Below, piece after piece: positions 23,150 through 33,185 of a stretch of 64,000 bases of DNA. The number at the start of each line of letters is the position of its first letter. Position 1 is the first letter of the stretch. The notes below the pieces were generated by a model that was not told the origin of the DNA, made no database searches, and saw nothing but the letters and a program-made list of their open reading frames with translations. The translations under genes and the position numbers were made by a program. Location of the stretch: assembly GCA_021432605.1 (NCBI GenBank), contig MU271155.1, positions 372,001 through 436,000 on the forward strand, written 5' to 3'. The stretch is from Coniochaeta sp. PMI_546 (Eukaryota; Ascomycota; Sordariomycetes; Coniochaetales; Coniochaetaceae).

Positions 23150-23479
23150 TTATAACAACTTGGTGATGGCAGCGACGTTGGATACGGGTGGGGGCACGTC
23201 CACGGCTACGGTTCCAGTAGCGTTGTTGCCCGAGCCGTGCGACGATTTGACATTGAGAACCTTGTAGCCGCAGCAGCGAGGCGAGATGATGCAGGCGTTG
23301 CCGTAGCCGCTTTGCAGGTCGACGTTGTACGAGCCGACGCAGAAATGGTAGGTCCAGACGCCGGGGGAGGGGACGTAGATGCCCATCGACGTGTCGGTGG
23401 TCTCACCGATGCTTTGGAAGCCGGCGCCGGCCGTGGTTAGGCTCCCCGAGAAACTGACAATCTCCTCATCCGATATCAA
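23150..23479 (-). CDS. Orphan coding exon of unknown origin
   Basis: A minus-strand frame of about 110 codons that ends with TAA at 23150 and is strongly coding-like (C/G in most third positions, balanced composition, GVWTYHFCVGSYNVDL and other structured-looking segments). It has no ATG start; the frame opens at a TAA just upstream of 23500, inside the last exon of the arrestin-like gene. It could be a terminal exon reached by alternative splicing from the arrestin donor at 23610 (an acceptor at GATGAG|GAGATT would keep the frame), or the 3' remnant of another gene. I do not recognise the domain; the cysteines and the N-glycosylation site NNAT hint at an extracellular protein. Confidence 0.4.
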   Translation of the reverse strand: MISDEEIVSFSGSLTTAGAGFQSIGETTDTSMGIYVPSPGVWTYHFCVGSYNVDLQSGYGNACIISPRCCGYKVLNVKSSHGSGNNATGTVAVDVPPPVSNVAAITKLL

Positions 23480-24773
23480 GGCGAGTAGGCTGGCGGTGGC
23501 TTATCCAGCGCCGGATACGGAGCTAAAAGAACCTCTAACGCCAAAACCACGCGCTGTTTTAGAGTCAACACCGCCTGCTCGCATCGACATCCTGTCATCC
23601 TCTGACTTACCTCAACGTTCTTCCGTCCACCGCTCGAAAACCCGGCGATCACCTCCAACACATACTGCCGGGATATGTTCGCCGATCTGAACGTCGGTAG
23701 CACAGTCGGAACTAAGTGACCATCCCATATAGCGCTGTCTAGCGGGACATTGCCGCCCTGAAAGTCGGGCCAACGCGCAATAACCAGATCTCCCGCTGCC
23801 GAGAACACCTGCTCATAAGAGGTTATTGTCCGACCCATCAACCCAGCCTGAACGGTAGTTAGGCCTCGGAGAGCAATGGAGAGACTGCGAAACCTGATTT
23901 TGCTGAGCCTTTCCATGAGGTCTTCGGGCAGGGACACGGTGATTTCCATATTTAGGGGCTGTCCGGGGTAGAGCACCGCGGGACCGGGGATGTTATAAGT
24001 CAGCCTCAGCGAGGGACTGTAGCTTGGCAGATATGGCGGCTGGTACGGAACCATCTTTTCCGGATTCAAGTAATCTGCCGCGAGCATAGCCGTTGCATTC
24101 GTCCACGTTGGTAGGAGTGGTGGGCAGATGTGCGCCAAGTTCGACGGCTGGAAGACAATCTCTTTCTTCTTCCTGAGCCGAGTATGGAGCAGTCCCGGGC
24201 GGTAAACGTCCACCCGGACGAAGTAATTGGCTGTCGCTCTAAGATGACACATATTGATGGCTAGCGTTGGGGTTTGGTCAAGCTGTGAGAAACCTGGAGT
24301 CGGAAAGGGTACGCAAAAAGGGAGAGTGTGGCGTCCTATCGGCATGTTCCACGCGGTCGGGGCCCCGGCGTCAGGAAAGAGTGACCTCGTCGCACTAAAA
24401 ATCTTTACACTACCGTCAGAACCATCTGGGACTATGAAACCTGCAGTTGGTGGCGGGATATGTGCTTGACTGAACTTTCTTGGAGAAATTCAGGCCCCCA
24501 GCGTCCACAAAAGGTGATGCGTGCGGCACAGCCTGAGTAGGTGCGAAGCAGAGCCGCAACCTCCCTGGATGAAAAGCCCAGTCAGTCGCCGCCTTTATCA
24601 GTTGAGGGGAGTCTTTGGTTCCTCCCAGGTGAATGCACACCGTAGAGAGTAACGGTCACCCGAGAGATGGCCGTGGGCTTCAACACATCTAGAGTAATCA
24701 CACCGTGGACTTCGTCGCCAGCTGAGTACCAGCGTATCTCGGCTGGCCCGTCCAGTGTGATATCAGCCTTCAT
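23476..24773 (-). CDS. Alpha-arrestin-like protein
   Basis: Predicted 346-residue beta-sandwich protein. Best reading on the minus strand is exons 24773–24641, 24440–23611 and 23553–23476, all phases matching; the first intron (200 nt) is long and might hide another exon. The N-terminal EIRWYSAGDEVHGVITLDV, followed by ISRVTVTLYG, is the arrestin_N pattern. IGRHTLPFCVPFP is the conserved middle strand, and the C-terminal half carries an arrestin_C-like segment (VLYPGQPLNMEITVSLPEDL). It ends DKPPPAYSP, close to the proline-tyrosine tail by which arrestin-related adaptors recruit Rsp5-type ubiquitin ligases to membrane cargo. Fungal alpha-arrestins are usually longer, so this is a short member. 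Confidence 0.7.
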
Positions 24774-25603
24774 AGTTGTCGGAAGATATCTTCAGCCCTC
24801 CAGCGACCCGACGAAGAATGAAGCCTCCTGTTAACGGCGCCTACAGTCGTAAGAGGGGTATATACTGCTAGTGGAAACAAAGGAGCAAGTCGTAGAGATT
24901 TGCGTTCGAACGAAGCTCAGTAGAGCCATAATTATACCAAACGCCAGGAAGTGACTAACGGGAGATTGGCCCGGCTTGTGGGCTGGCGCGCCAGAGGGAA
25001 TGCGGAGCAGATGTCAACCTCCCAGTGCTAGCCATTTCCCGGCCTGCACCGGCCTGACTGGTTTCGCCCCTTGTGACCTGACCTCTGGGGTCGCTGAGAA
25101 CGAGCACTTCCTGCGGCACGTTTGCCTACCTTGCCTCTCGAGCCTGAAATGCGAATCAGGTTTCATCCCGCTGAGAATGCCTGCATTCCCGGAAAACCAA
25201 GAAGCTGCAGAACCTGGGTTGGTTAGACATCATTAGGATATGGCTTGTGTAGTGTTGATAGGTATTCTAGTGAGTATATTTACCTTGTTATATAGGTGAT
25301 ATCATTATATAGGCGTTATAATTAGCTTTTACTAGGCATTCTACTCTTTTTACTTCTCCAAGAACAAGTTAAGTGACGTGTAAGTAATATGGTATCTGAT
25401 CTCAAGCAGGTGAGGAGGACGGAGCTGAAAGGGACGGTTGCGTATCGATCTCAAGACCTCAAACTCTATAATGAGCCATCAACATAGCACAGCCGACAAT
25501 CCTAGAGCCCCTTAGATCTGGTTCAATAGTGCAGTCATAGATCATAAGAAACGCTCAGTTAGAACGAAATGCCACCTTATGACGCGACAGATCAGCAACT
25601 ACC
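24774..25603. other. Intergenic region, partly AT-rich
   Basis: Left part is the arrestin gene promoter; 25230–25400 is AT-rich (TATATA-type runs). No complete coding region. The frame at 24976–25236 has no supporting motif. Confidence 0.5.
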
Positions 25604-25783
25604 TTACTCGGCGTCTTCGAAAACGTGAGGGCCGACATACATCTTTATTTTGGGCGGGATCAATACGTTCACAGTCTGTACTTGAACCTGGCGCCACAGA
25701 TCCACCACAAAGTCCAGCGCGATCTTGAATTTGTCTTGCGAAGCAGGAGCCGGACGATACAGAGCCGACCGAACAGGTGCCAT
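25604..25783 (-). CDS. 59-residue orphan ORF, possible terminal exon or relic
   Basis: A minus-strand frame from ATG 25783 to TAA 25604 with coding-like codon use (RSALYRPAPASQDKFKIALD, then FVVDLWRQVQVQTVNVLIPP). The frame stays open upstream of the ATG to an ACTCAG that could be a splice acceptor, so it may be the last exon of a longer gene whose other exons are gone or unrecognised. No family is known to me. It is flanked by AT-rich sequence and lies 200 bp from the SET gene stop codon. Confidence 0.35.
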   Translation of the reverse strand: MAPVRSALYRPAPASQDKFKIALDFVVDLWRQVQVQTVNVLIPPKIKMYVGPHVFEDAE

Positions 25784-25982
25784 CAGCCAGGTTGCTGAGT
25801 TAAGTAGTATAATTATACATTTCTTTTTGCCTCAAGATATTCTTCTCACTTATGAACCCAACTAAGTTGTCTAAGGAGAAACTCCTTCCACATCCGGATA
25901 CTACGACTGGACTTCAGGTAGAAGAAAGGCTAGTCTATCTAAATTCGTCGATCCAGCCGATGCGGAGGAGACGAGCTCAGTG

Positions 25983-28011
25983 TCACTTGTACCTGCAGCA
26001 GCTCTCGCCGCAGAGGCACTGCTTGTCCAGGCCTCGCCAGTAAGTCTCGGAATAGTCGGCCGTAATCTCCTGGCCGGCATTGATTCCCTTGCTGACCAGG
26101 ACTATCCGTTCTATGCTCATCCAAACAAAGGTTTGGAATTGGGCATTCGCCTTGCAGCTGTGGTTCACGAAGCGTGTGAAGTTGCCCTGCCTGCCCTGCC
26201 AGATCTGGTAGCTGCGGCTGGCACTTGAACTGTCCAACACGTCGACGTCTTGCAGGTCCTTGGTCACGAGTCCGACAAACTCTCCGATTGCCGCGCCGCG
26301 GGTGAAAGGTAGGAGGGCCTGAAGGCCGTTATGTCGTCCGTTCGATGTCCGGAAGACCTGGACTGGACTGGGTGCACGCAGACCCCCGAAAAGAGACGGG
26401 AAGCAGTAGCACGCATTTAGCTTAGGATCGTCCGATTGTTCCTGTTCGCAGTTGCAACACATGTATGGGGCTTTCAGGCAAGCCGTTGTGATACGTGGCG
26501 CCACCCACCGTGGATCGTCGCCGCCCCAGGCATGGATATCAATGAGGGACTCGTCAAGATGCTCAAAACTAAACAGGGGGTCGTACTTAAGGTATGTAGA
26601 GCGCAGTGGCACCGGCTCGGAGCCGCCCGGAAAGACAACCCAGTCATGCGGGTGGCCCGTGAAGCGCCTTTCCGTCGACTCCCCAACGATGGCTAGCAAC
26701 TGACGCCATTTTGGATTAAGGGTGTCTGCCGCCACCTCGATCCTCGGACGTATTGCCTGCAGGCGCTGCATGCTTTCGGCATCGAAGTCGATGCGGTACT
26801 TGCAGAAGCGATAGACCCCCATGCCAGCGAAAACGAGCGCCGCCCAGCCACCGGCGTCTTTGATCTTTTTGTATCCGCTCCAAATTCTCATCTTGTTACG
26901 CATCTCCTTTTCTGTCCATCCAAAGTCCCTGCAAGCCTCCAGCAATGCAGTTTTCCGACACCTCGTGACCGACATAGACGGGCTTGTAGTGGCCAAGTGA
27001 TTCACATAAGATTCAAACTTCTCGATCCAGCGGGCTTGTACAATCACCTCGATGGACCGGCAGGTGCGGCTTGCCTGGGTGACCTTCCTACAGAAGGTAT
27101 TGCTTTGGTAGAAGGAACCGCCTGGCTCGGCAGGCGTAGGACAGGTCATAAACCGCAAACCACCGGATCCGGTCAGGCGATCCGGATCGCTGTTACGGGC
27201 TGGCGCAGCAGAATCGGCAAGGGCTTCCGTTGGCGCAACTGCAGTTATGCGCACCTGGTCCAACATACTTTGTGGGTCTAGTTGGATGCCTCCATGAATC
27301 TGCTCCCAGATGCCGATGACGAGCTTGGCTAAGGATGACTCTTGAGGTGAAAAGACAGCTTCGCTGTTGCTCTTTGATCTTTTGGGAAAACTGCGATCGG
27401 AAACCTGCATCTGCCGCTGACGGTCGATGGCGTCCACAACGACGGTGTCGGCACGAGCAGGCCGTAGCGTGCTAGTTTCCTTTCGCCGGCGGTTGCATGT
27501 GCCAGGAGAACCAAGTGAAGAATCTGGCGATCGACGCTTCGGTAGAGGTGATGAGAGTGACTGTATATCATTCTCTGGGGAGACGGATTCCGGTTCCGTG
27601 ATTGTAGGCGGTGCTTCAGTTTGTTGCTGGACCTCTAGTGGTATCGTCTTCTCAGACCTGATTAATGTCCCAGACAGATTAAGCAGTCTCTATAGAGCAG
27701 TATTAGGACTGTGCCTGTTGCAGGAGATCGCTTCCGTACAGTGATGAGTGGTGAGAATGCGAGCGGTTTCAACTTACTGAAACGACTGGTGTGCCGGTGG
27801 ATGGAGTCTGGGGCTCTGCCAGTGGCATGTTGCAATGGCCTGAGCCTCTGTCTTGATTGGCATCGCCGTCTTCGATGAATGCCTCAAATCTTAATACCGG
27901 GTTGGCCATGCACCATATAGACGGGTCATTCAACAGCGCAATAGCTAGATGATCGAGAATGTCGCGAGTAAGACTCTGGCGGAGAGACTCCAGTTGAGTA
28001 GGAGAGGCCAT
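25983..28011 (-). CDS. SET-domain protein, putative lysine methyltransferase
   Basis: Predicted 646-residue protein. Exons on the minus strand are 28011–27778 and 27689–25983, joined in phase 0 across an 88-nt intron. The C-terminal third is a SET domain: FTRGAAIGEFVGL (start of the domain), NFTRFVNHSCKANAQF (the cofactor-binding NHSC, about residue 586) and EITADYSETYW (catalytic tyrosine), followed by a post-SET CLCGESCC zinc-binding cluster. These suggest an active S-adenosylmethionine-dependent methyltransferase, possibly on histone lysine. The middle region is a conserved fungal block without a named domain, including KMRIWSGYKKIKDAGGW; no chromodomain or AWS is visible, unlike DIM-5/Clr4 or Set2. 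It is divergent from the BOR1-like transporter. Confidence 0.8.
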
Positions 28012-28767
28012 CGTGGCTCGGGACGTCATCCACATGGGCAAGAGCAAGTCGAGTGGCAGCCGTCGTGGACAGCATGGACCCCCGTCAAACCTAGGGCCAC
28101 GAATTTAAGGAGAAACTGGAAGAACGGTGTAGGTGCAATCGAAGGCTCCCGTCTCCTTCAACAGAACCTCCGGTCCCGTCACTTCAAAAGTTCTGCCCGG
28201 GCAGAATCCATGACAGCACAGGTCTCCACTTTGCCCCACCCCCCGATGCTTCCCGTGCAACCCTCAGGCCTCACATCGACTCATGGCGCCGTCGGCTCTG
28301 TAACAACTGGGGTGCATCCCCAACTGCGCTCAGGTGATTGGTCCTTCTCACGACCACATTCCGACCAAAACGAACAGCACCGGGCAAGGGAGGCAGCAGG
28401 TGGCGTGCCGTGACATAACAGTTACAGTACCAGTCTGTCTTCCCAGACCTCTTGGCATAATTTCGTTGGCTAAGTCGCCGAGCCACCAATGATAGAGCTT
28501 CTAAGACTCACACCGTTGAGGGAGGTGGTCCCTCGACTGATATATGTTTGGAAATATAAATAAAGCGAGGCCCAGGGGCCATTGAAACACCCGTAGCCGC
28601 TCCAGCTCAGCGAACATTGGCCCTAAGACTGTCGACGCCTCTGCTAACGCTCGGGTATCAGCCTCCAGACTACCCAGCCTATTCTTTGCAATTGTTTCGT
28701 CTCGGTGCCGTTCTACTCCTTTCCAGTACCAAACAACTGGCAACCCTCCTTTCACTACCTTTCAGCC
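28012..28767. promoter_or_regulatory. Divergent promoter region (SET protein / BOR1-like transporter)
   Basis: A 756-bp non-coding region between the start codons at 28011 (minus) and 28768 (plus). Pyrimidine-rich leader sequence precedes the transporter ATG (TTTCACTACCTTTCAGCC). No specific operator can be named. Confidence 0.5.
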
Positions 28768-30990
28768 ATGAGTCCACCCCTAATGGCTCAGCCAAGCGAT
28801 GAGGGACGATCCACCGCGAGGGGGCGCTTGCGAGAGCAAGGGCCGATGGACTCGTCGGATTCTCCGAACCCCAGCTCCGAAACAGCAGACGCTACACCCT
28901 ACGATGAGCGTCAGGAGATACACGATACGCTGGAACCGTTGGAGCGACTTGAGACCAAAGCGACATATACCTATACCAATGTCCGAGGTTGGCGTCGGTG
29001 GAGGTTTCTACGGCCAGGGCGTGGGATGTATCACGATATTTCGAGAAGACTGCCGTACTATTGGAGCGACATTGCCGATGCCTGGACTTACCGGACTATT
29101 GCTAGCACAGTTCGCATATACTTCGCCAAGTATGTATTTGACCAGCACATCCGGCGTTTGCTTGCTTGGGGCATGAGGAGGAGGTATTAATGCTAGTTAT
29201 TCATAGCCTTCTGCCAGCCATCGCTTACACACTCGACATGTACCGACGGACCGGCGAATTCTATGGCATCAACGAAGCTCTGTTCTCGTCGGCCCTGGCA
29301 GCAATCGTCTTCAGTGTGCTCAGCGCCCAACCCCTCACCATCGTCGGCGTCACCGGTCTAATCTCGCTGTTCAACTTCACTATCTACGACATCATTAGTA
29401 CCTACGATATCACCATCTACCCCCAATTCATGGCGTGGACTGGTATATGGGCCGCCATCTTCCACTGGCTCGTTGCCGTCTTCAACGCCTGCGATTACAT
29501 GCGTTATGTCACCGACTTCTCGAGCGAGGCTTTTGGCATGTACGTCGGCATTATCTATATAAGTAAGTATAGCTGTCAATCCGCCCGGCGATCTCCTTTG
29601 CTAAATGGGTACGCAGTCAAGGGAGTCGAAGAGCTGGTCAACGAATTCGAGGCTTATGGGTCCACGGCTGGATACCTGGCCTGTATGATCGCTATCTTCT
29701 ACTTTGCCTCTGTCTACGCCTTTGAAAAGTTTGGGAACAGCACAGTTTGGAGGGCGGGGTTCCGAGGGATACTCGCTGACTACGCCTTCGTTGTACGCAT
29801 TCCCCGACACCCCCAACGAACCTTTTGCTGTTGGCTCACTAACACTATCCTAGTTTTGCACTGTCTTTTGGGTCGGCTTCTCGCATATACCTGGGAGAAT
29901 CGAGTCAGCCCATATCGGCCGGATCCCCGTCGCCGAAGCTTTTGCTCCGACACGACCACGCAATTGGCTGATTGACTTTTGGAACCTGGATGCCAGATGG
30001 GTCATCGTAGCCATGCCTTTCGGGTTCTTGGTCATGCTTCTCTTTTATTACGACCATGTAAGCATTGCCATCAGAGTAGCAGACTTCCGCAAGATGCTAA
30101 CGCGGTTATCAAGAACGTCAGCAGTATTATGGCCCAAGCACGTCAATTCCCCTTGAAGAAGCCTGGTGGCTTCCATTGGGACTTCTTCCTGCTCGGGTGC
30201 ACTACTTTCGCCACGGGCATCTTGGGACTTCCTATGCCGAACGGCCTTGTTCCGCAGGCCCCGGTGCATACCGATGCACTGACAGTCTACAGGACGGGCT
30301 TGCGCATCATTCCCACTGCCGAAGGAGAAGACATCGGGATCCGCCGACCGGTGGTGACGGCCGAAGCAGTTGTAGAGCAGCGCATCACTCACTTCCTCAT
30401 GGGGCTACTACTTATTGGTACTATGACCACACCTCTTTTGGTTGTTCTCCACGCGATGCCTGCGGCGGTGTTTGCCGGTGTCTTCTTCGTCGTTGGTGTA
30501 AGTCAATGTCTCAGCTTGCAATCCGGTATATGTTCCGGCCTCTTGCTGACCGACATCGCAGTGGAGCTCTGTGGAGTCCAATGGCATCCTCCAGAAGTTC
30601 ATCTTTCTCCAGGCTGAGGAGCGATTCATCCAGCGCGACGAGCCCATGCTGCAGATCCAGAAGTGCAAGATCTGGCTGTACATCAGCATCCAGTTCTCCG
30701 CCGTTGTCGCCTGCGTCGCCATCTCGCACACCATTGCGGCGATCGGGTTCCCCGTGCTCATCATGCTCCTCATACCGCTGAGGATATTGGTCGTGCCGAG
30801 ATGGTTCAGACTGAAGGAGCTCCAGATCCTAGACGACTTCACGGCGACCAACAGGGTGGTCCTTGCAAGCCTGGGTGGGAAGCCCGGGCTTCCCGAGAAT
30901 TCCAGGGAGGAAGATTGGGGGCTCGAGAGGAAGAGAAGCGAGAAGAGATTTGGCATTCCGAGACAACGGGCTGGGAGCCTCCATCGATAG
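28768..30990 (+). CDS. Bicarbonate/borate transporter family protein (SLC4/BOR1-like)
   Basis: Predicted 636-residue plasma-membrane or vacuolar anion transporter. Six exons: 28768–29129, 29207–29562, 29617–29792, 29854–30057, 30114–30497 and 30562–30990, introns 54–77 nt, all phases consistent. After a 90-residue polar N-terminus comes NLLPAIAYTLDM, then the family signature region QPLTIVGVTGLISLFNFTIYD, KGVEELVNEF, WVGFSHIPGRI, ILGLPMPNGLVPQAPVHTD and ILQKFIFLQAEERFI, in the order seen in yeast Bor1 and plant BOR exporters (PF00955). Yeast relatives export borate and also affect vacuolar protein delivery. The acidic/basic C-terminal tail is cytosolic. Start chosen as the first ATG in frame. 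Its last exon is overlapped by an antisense ORF. Confidence 0.9.
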
Positions 30991-31342
30991 TTGCGTACCT
31001 GGTCACCCTTACAACAGGTGTCTTATGTGTAACTGATTGGTCGGGCGGGCTGGTCGTCCCGATCCCAAAGCCGTCTTCTCTCCTGACGGTGCGGCAAGGA
31101 ACCGGAAGCGGCACGGCGCTGCCGTTGTTGAATAACTGGGCCATCTCGCTGTTCAGCGCTTCCAAGAACTGTAGCGGTACGGGGTCTGTGATCAGCGTCC
31201 TGCCCAAAGGGCCTGTCGTTGTGATGGTGCTATTGGCAACAAGCCAGAGCATGGACTTGGGGACCGAAGCACCACGGGGAAAGATCTGGGGGGCTGCCTG
31301 TGCCAAGGGCACAATCCCAGCGAACAGAAGGTTCTTCCCCAT
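30839..31342 (-). CDS. Small secreted protein, antisense to the transporter 3' end
   Basis: A minus-strand frame from ATG 31342 begins with a basic N-terminus and hydrophobic core (MGKNLLFAGIVPLAQAAPQ), with a likely signal-peptidase cut after AQA. It continues with two potential N-glycosylation sites (NST, NGS). As an uninterrupted frame it would run 167 residues to 30839 and overlap the transporter's last exon by 152 bp. The part past about residue 115 looks less coding-like, so a splice donor near the GTAAGG around 31019 may shorten it. No family is recognised. Family-independent evidence (leader peptide, size) suggests an effector-like or cell-wall protein, with moderate to low certainty. 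Confidence 0.45.
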   Translation of the reverse strand: MGKNLLFAGIVPLAQAAPQIFPRGASVPKSMLWLVANSTITTTGPLGRTLITDPVPLQFLEALNSEMAQLFNNGSAVPLPVPCRTVRREDGFGIGTTSPPDQSVTHKTPVVRVTRYATIDGGSQPVVSECQISSRFSSSRAPNLPPWNSREARASHPGLQGPPCWSP

Positions 31343-32330
31343 GGAGAACGGATGAAGAGGATGAAGGATAGGTGAATATGGTAAGAAAAGGGGAGGATGA
31401 TAGGAGAGGCGAAAGAAGTGATGGTAATGTACGAGAGGTTCCGAGCACGCAAGACAGTCCAAATCGCCTCTTTACCGCTATGTTTTCCACTTTTCAGACG
31501 ACAGTTGTCGAGAGGCAATATGGAGCACAAGTGGTCAGGCTCTCATGGCTGTGCAACGACTCCACGGCCGTCATGGCATATTTATCGACCTAGGCTTCAT
31601 CTGGACCTTCTGAAAGATGTGTGCTGGGGCTTGTTTACCTGATCTGCAATCTCGGTAGGAATGTCAATACGGAACCTGCATCTTTTAGAAGTATGATCGC
31701 CTCTGAAGACAGTTGAAAATGATACTTAGGGACCAACAACCATGTTGTGATCGAGCAACTCTAAGCGTGATAACTTTAAGCGTAACAACTTGAGCGTAAT
31801 AATTCTAAGCTTGACAAGTCTAAGTGGTATTAAAGCCTAAGGGTAACAACTCTTTATTGGTGATAGGGTTATATGTAGTGTATAAGTGGTAACGATTTCA
31901 ACTGTGACAACTCTAAGGCGTGCTTTACCAAACCTCGGAGCAACGGACCTATTGCGGACTAGTTATATGATAGTTGTGCTGCAGATTTTCTGGAGCCGCT
32001 GCCCAATTCGATTCCGATTCAACTTACCCTTTCAGACACAGGTCTAAGCGCGTGCGGTTGCATTTTACGTGGGGGAATGCCTCACACCAACCGCGGTCCA
32101 TTTCGCGCTTGTATATCGTGCTTGTCTAAATTCACGTGGTGTTTGCTTCGCCTCTCCATCATTCTTTCTCCTGTTCCACGTCAGGTCGGCTGGCTTGTCT
32201 ACCGCTCTCATCCCACTTGCCTTTGACCATACCCTTGTACATACAAACGCATCTGTTTTACTTAGACGAACGATACGCCTACTATCAATCTGACAACCCC
32301 TCATCAGCCACTAGTTCTAATAGCTCAATA
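31343..32330. other. Intergenic region with a degenerate minisatellite
   Basis: Presumed promoter of the small secreted protein on the left and of the DUF7136 gene on the right. Contains the tandem array at 31757–31852. No coding region recognised; the frame upstream of 32331 is open but lacks an ATG and reads like leader sequence. Confidence 0.55.
31757..31852. repeat. Degenerate tandem repeat, period about 15 bp
   Basis: Six or seven imperfect copies of a unit close to CTCTAAGCGTGACAA: CTCTAAGCGTGATAA, CTTTAAGCGTAACAA, CTTGAGCGTAATAA, TTCTAAGCTTGACAA, GTCTAAGTGGTATTA, then weaker copies. A related copy (CTGTGACAACTCTAAGGCG) occurs about 50 bp further on. Confidence 0.75.
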
Positions 32331-33185
32331 ATGATTGCTCCCCGTCTGCTGAGCGGCCTCTTCGGCGCCCTCCTAACCTGCTACACAGCTGCTACTGCAG
32401 TCGGTTTGACTCCCGGCAGCATCGATCTCGGCCTGGTATTCCCCCTAAACGATACGTATGCACCCCAGGACGGCCCATTGCCGATTGTGTTCAGACTATC
32501 ATCGCAGCCTTTTCAGCCCGCCCTAGCATCGATACTCCAGCTTCGTCTCAGCTATCTTTTACTGGACAAACACAATGGCTCTCATCGTGTGGCCGATGAG
32601 GACATTGATCTGGGCAAGCTATCTTCCACCATTATCGACAATCCCCACTTCTTCATCGGCTACAGTGACAAACTGGCCAGCCGCGAAAGCTTTTTTGAGC
32701 TCCAGTGCTCCATCGTCTCGATCATTGGGTTCAAGAACAGCTCGGCGGGCGACGGTGGGCAAGGGATCTTTGTTACAGCTGCCCCAATCGTATACAGCAC
32801 CTACTTTACCACGCAGAGTGGTGCCAAGGCAGCAGAGGTCCCAAGCAATGCCAGCAACGGGAGCAGCACCTGCCTGCCACATGGCGGTTGGAGCATGGTG
32901 TTCGGCGTCTCCGACTATACAGAGGGCAAGTCCAACACTTACGCCGTCATGGCGCCCGACTCGCCCTCGATTGGCCCGGTGCCTTGTGCTGTGGAGGTGG
33001 ACGGCGCGACAGCCGCGAACATCACTGCGGGCTTGGCCACGGCAACGGCCACGACCACGGCTGCCAGTTCCAGCTCCACAGGTGCAGCAACAAGTGCCGC
33101 TGCAACCTCTTCGAGCGGTGTGGTCGTGGTGGCGGCTTGGAGCCTTATCGTGCTTGGTCTCTCTATGGTGCTATCTATTTGGTAG
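32331..33185 (+). CDS. GPI-anchored cell-surface protein, DUF7136 domain
   Basis: A 284-residue single-exon protein of the fungal extracellular DUF7136 group. An N-terminal signal peptide (residues 1–23, core LLSGLFGALLTCYTAATA) is followed by the domain opening SIDLGLVFPLNDTYAPQ and PIVFRLSS. Cysteines (CSIVSII, STCLPHGGW, VPCAVEV) are spaced for disulfides, and several NxS/T sites are present. A Ser/Thr/Ala-rich stalk (about residues 232–262) leads to a hydrophobic C-terminus (VVVVAAWSLIVLGLSMVL) without a polar tail, the mark of GPI-anchor addition. It should sit in the plasma membrane or cell wall; molecular function is unknown. The start ATG at 32331 is chosen because it begins the signal peptide. 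Confidence 0.82.
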   Translation: MIAPRLLSGLFGALLTCYTAATAVGLTPGSIDLGLVFPLNDTYAPQDGPLPIVFRLSSQPFQPALASILQLRLSYLLLDKHNGSHRVADEDIDLGKLSSTIIDNPHFFIGYSDKLASRESFFELQCSIVSIIGFKNSSAGDGGQGIFVTAAPIVYSTYFTTQSGAKAAEVPSNASNGSSTCLPHGGWSMVFGVSDYTEGKSNTYAVMAPDSPSIGPVPCAVEVDGATAANITAGLATATATTTAASSSSTGAATSAAATSSSGVVVVAAWSLIVLGLSMVLSIW

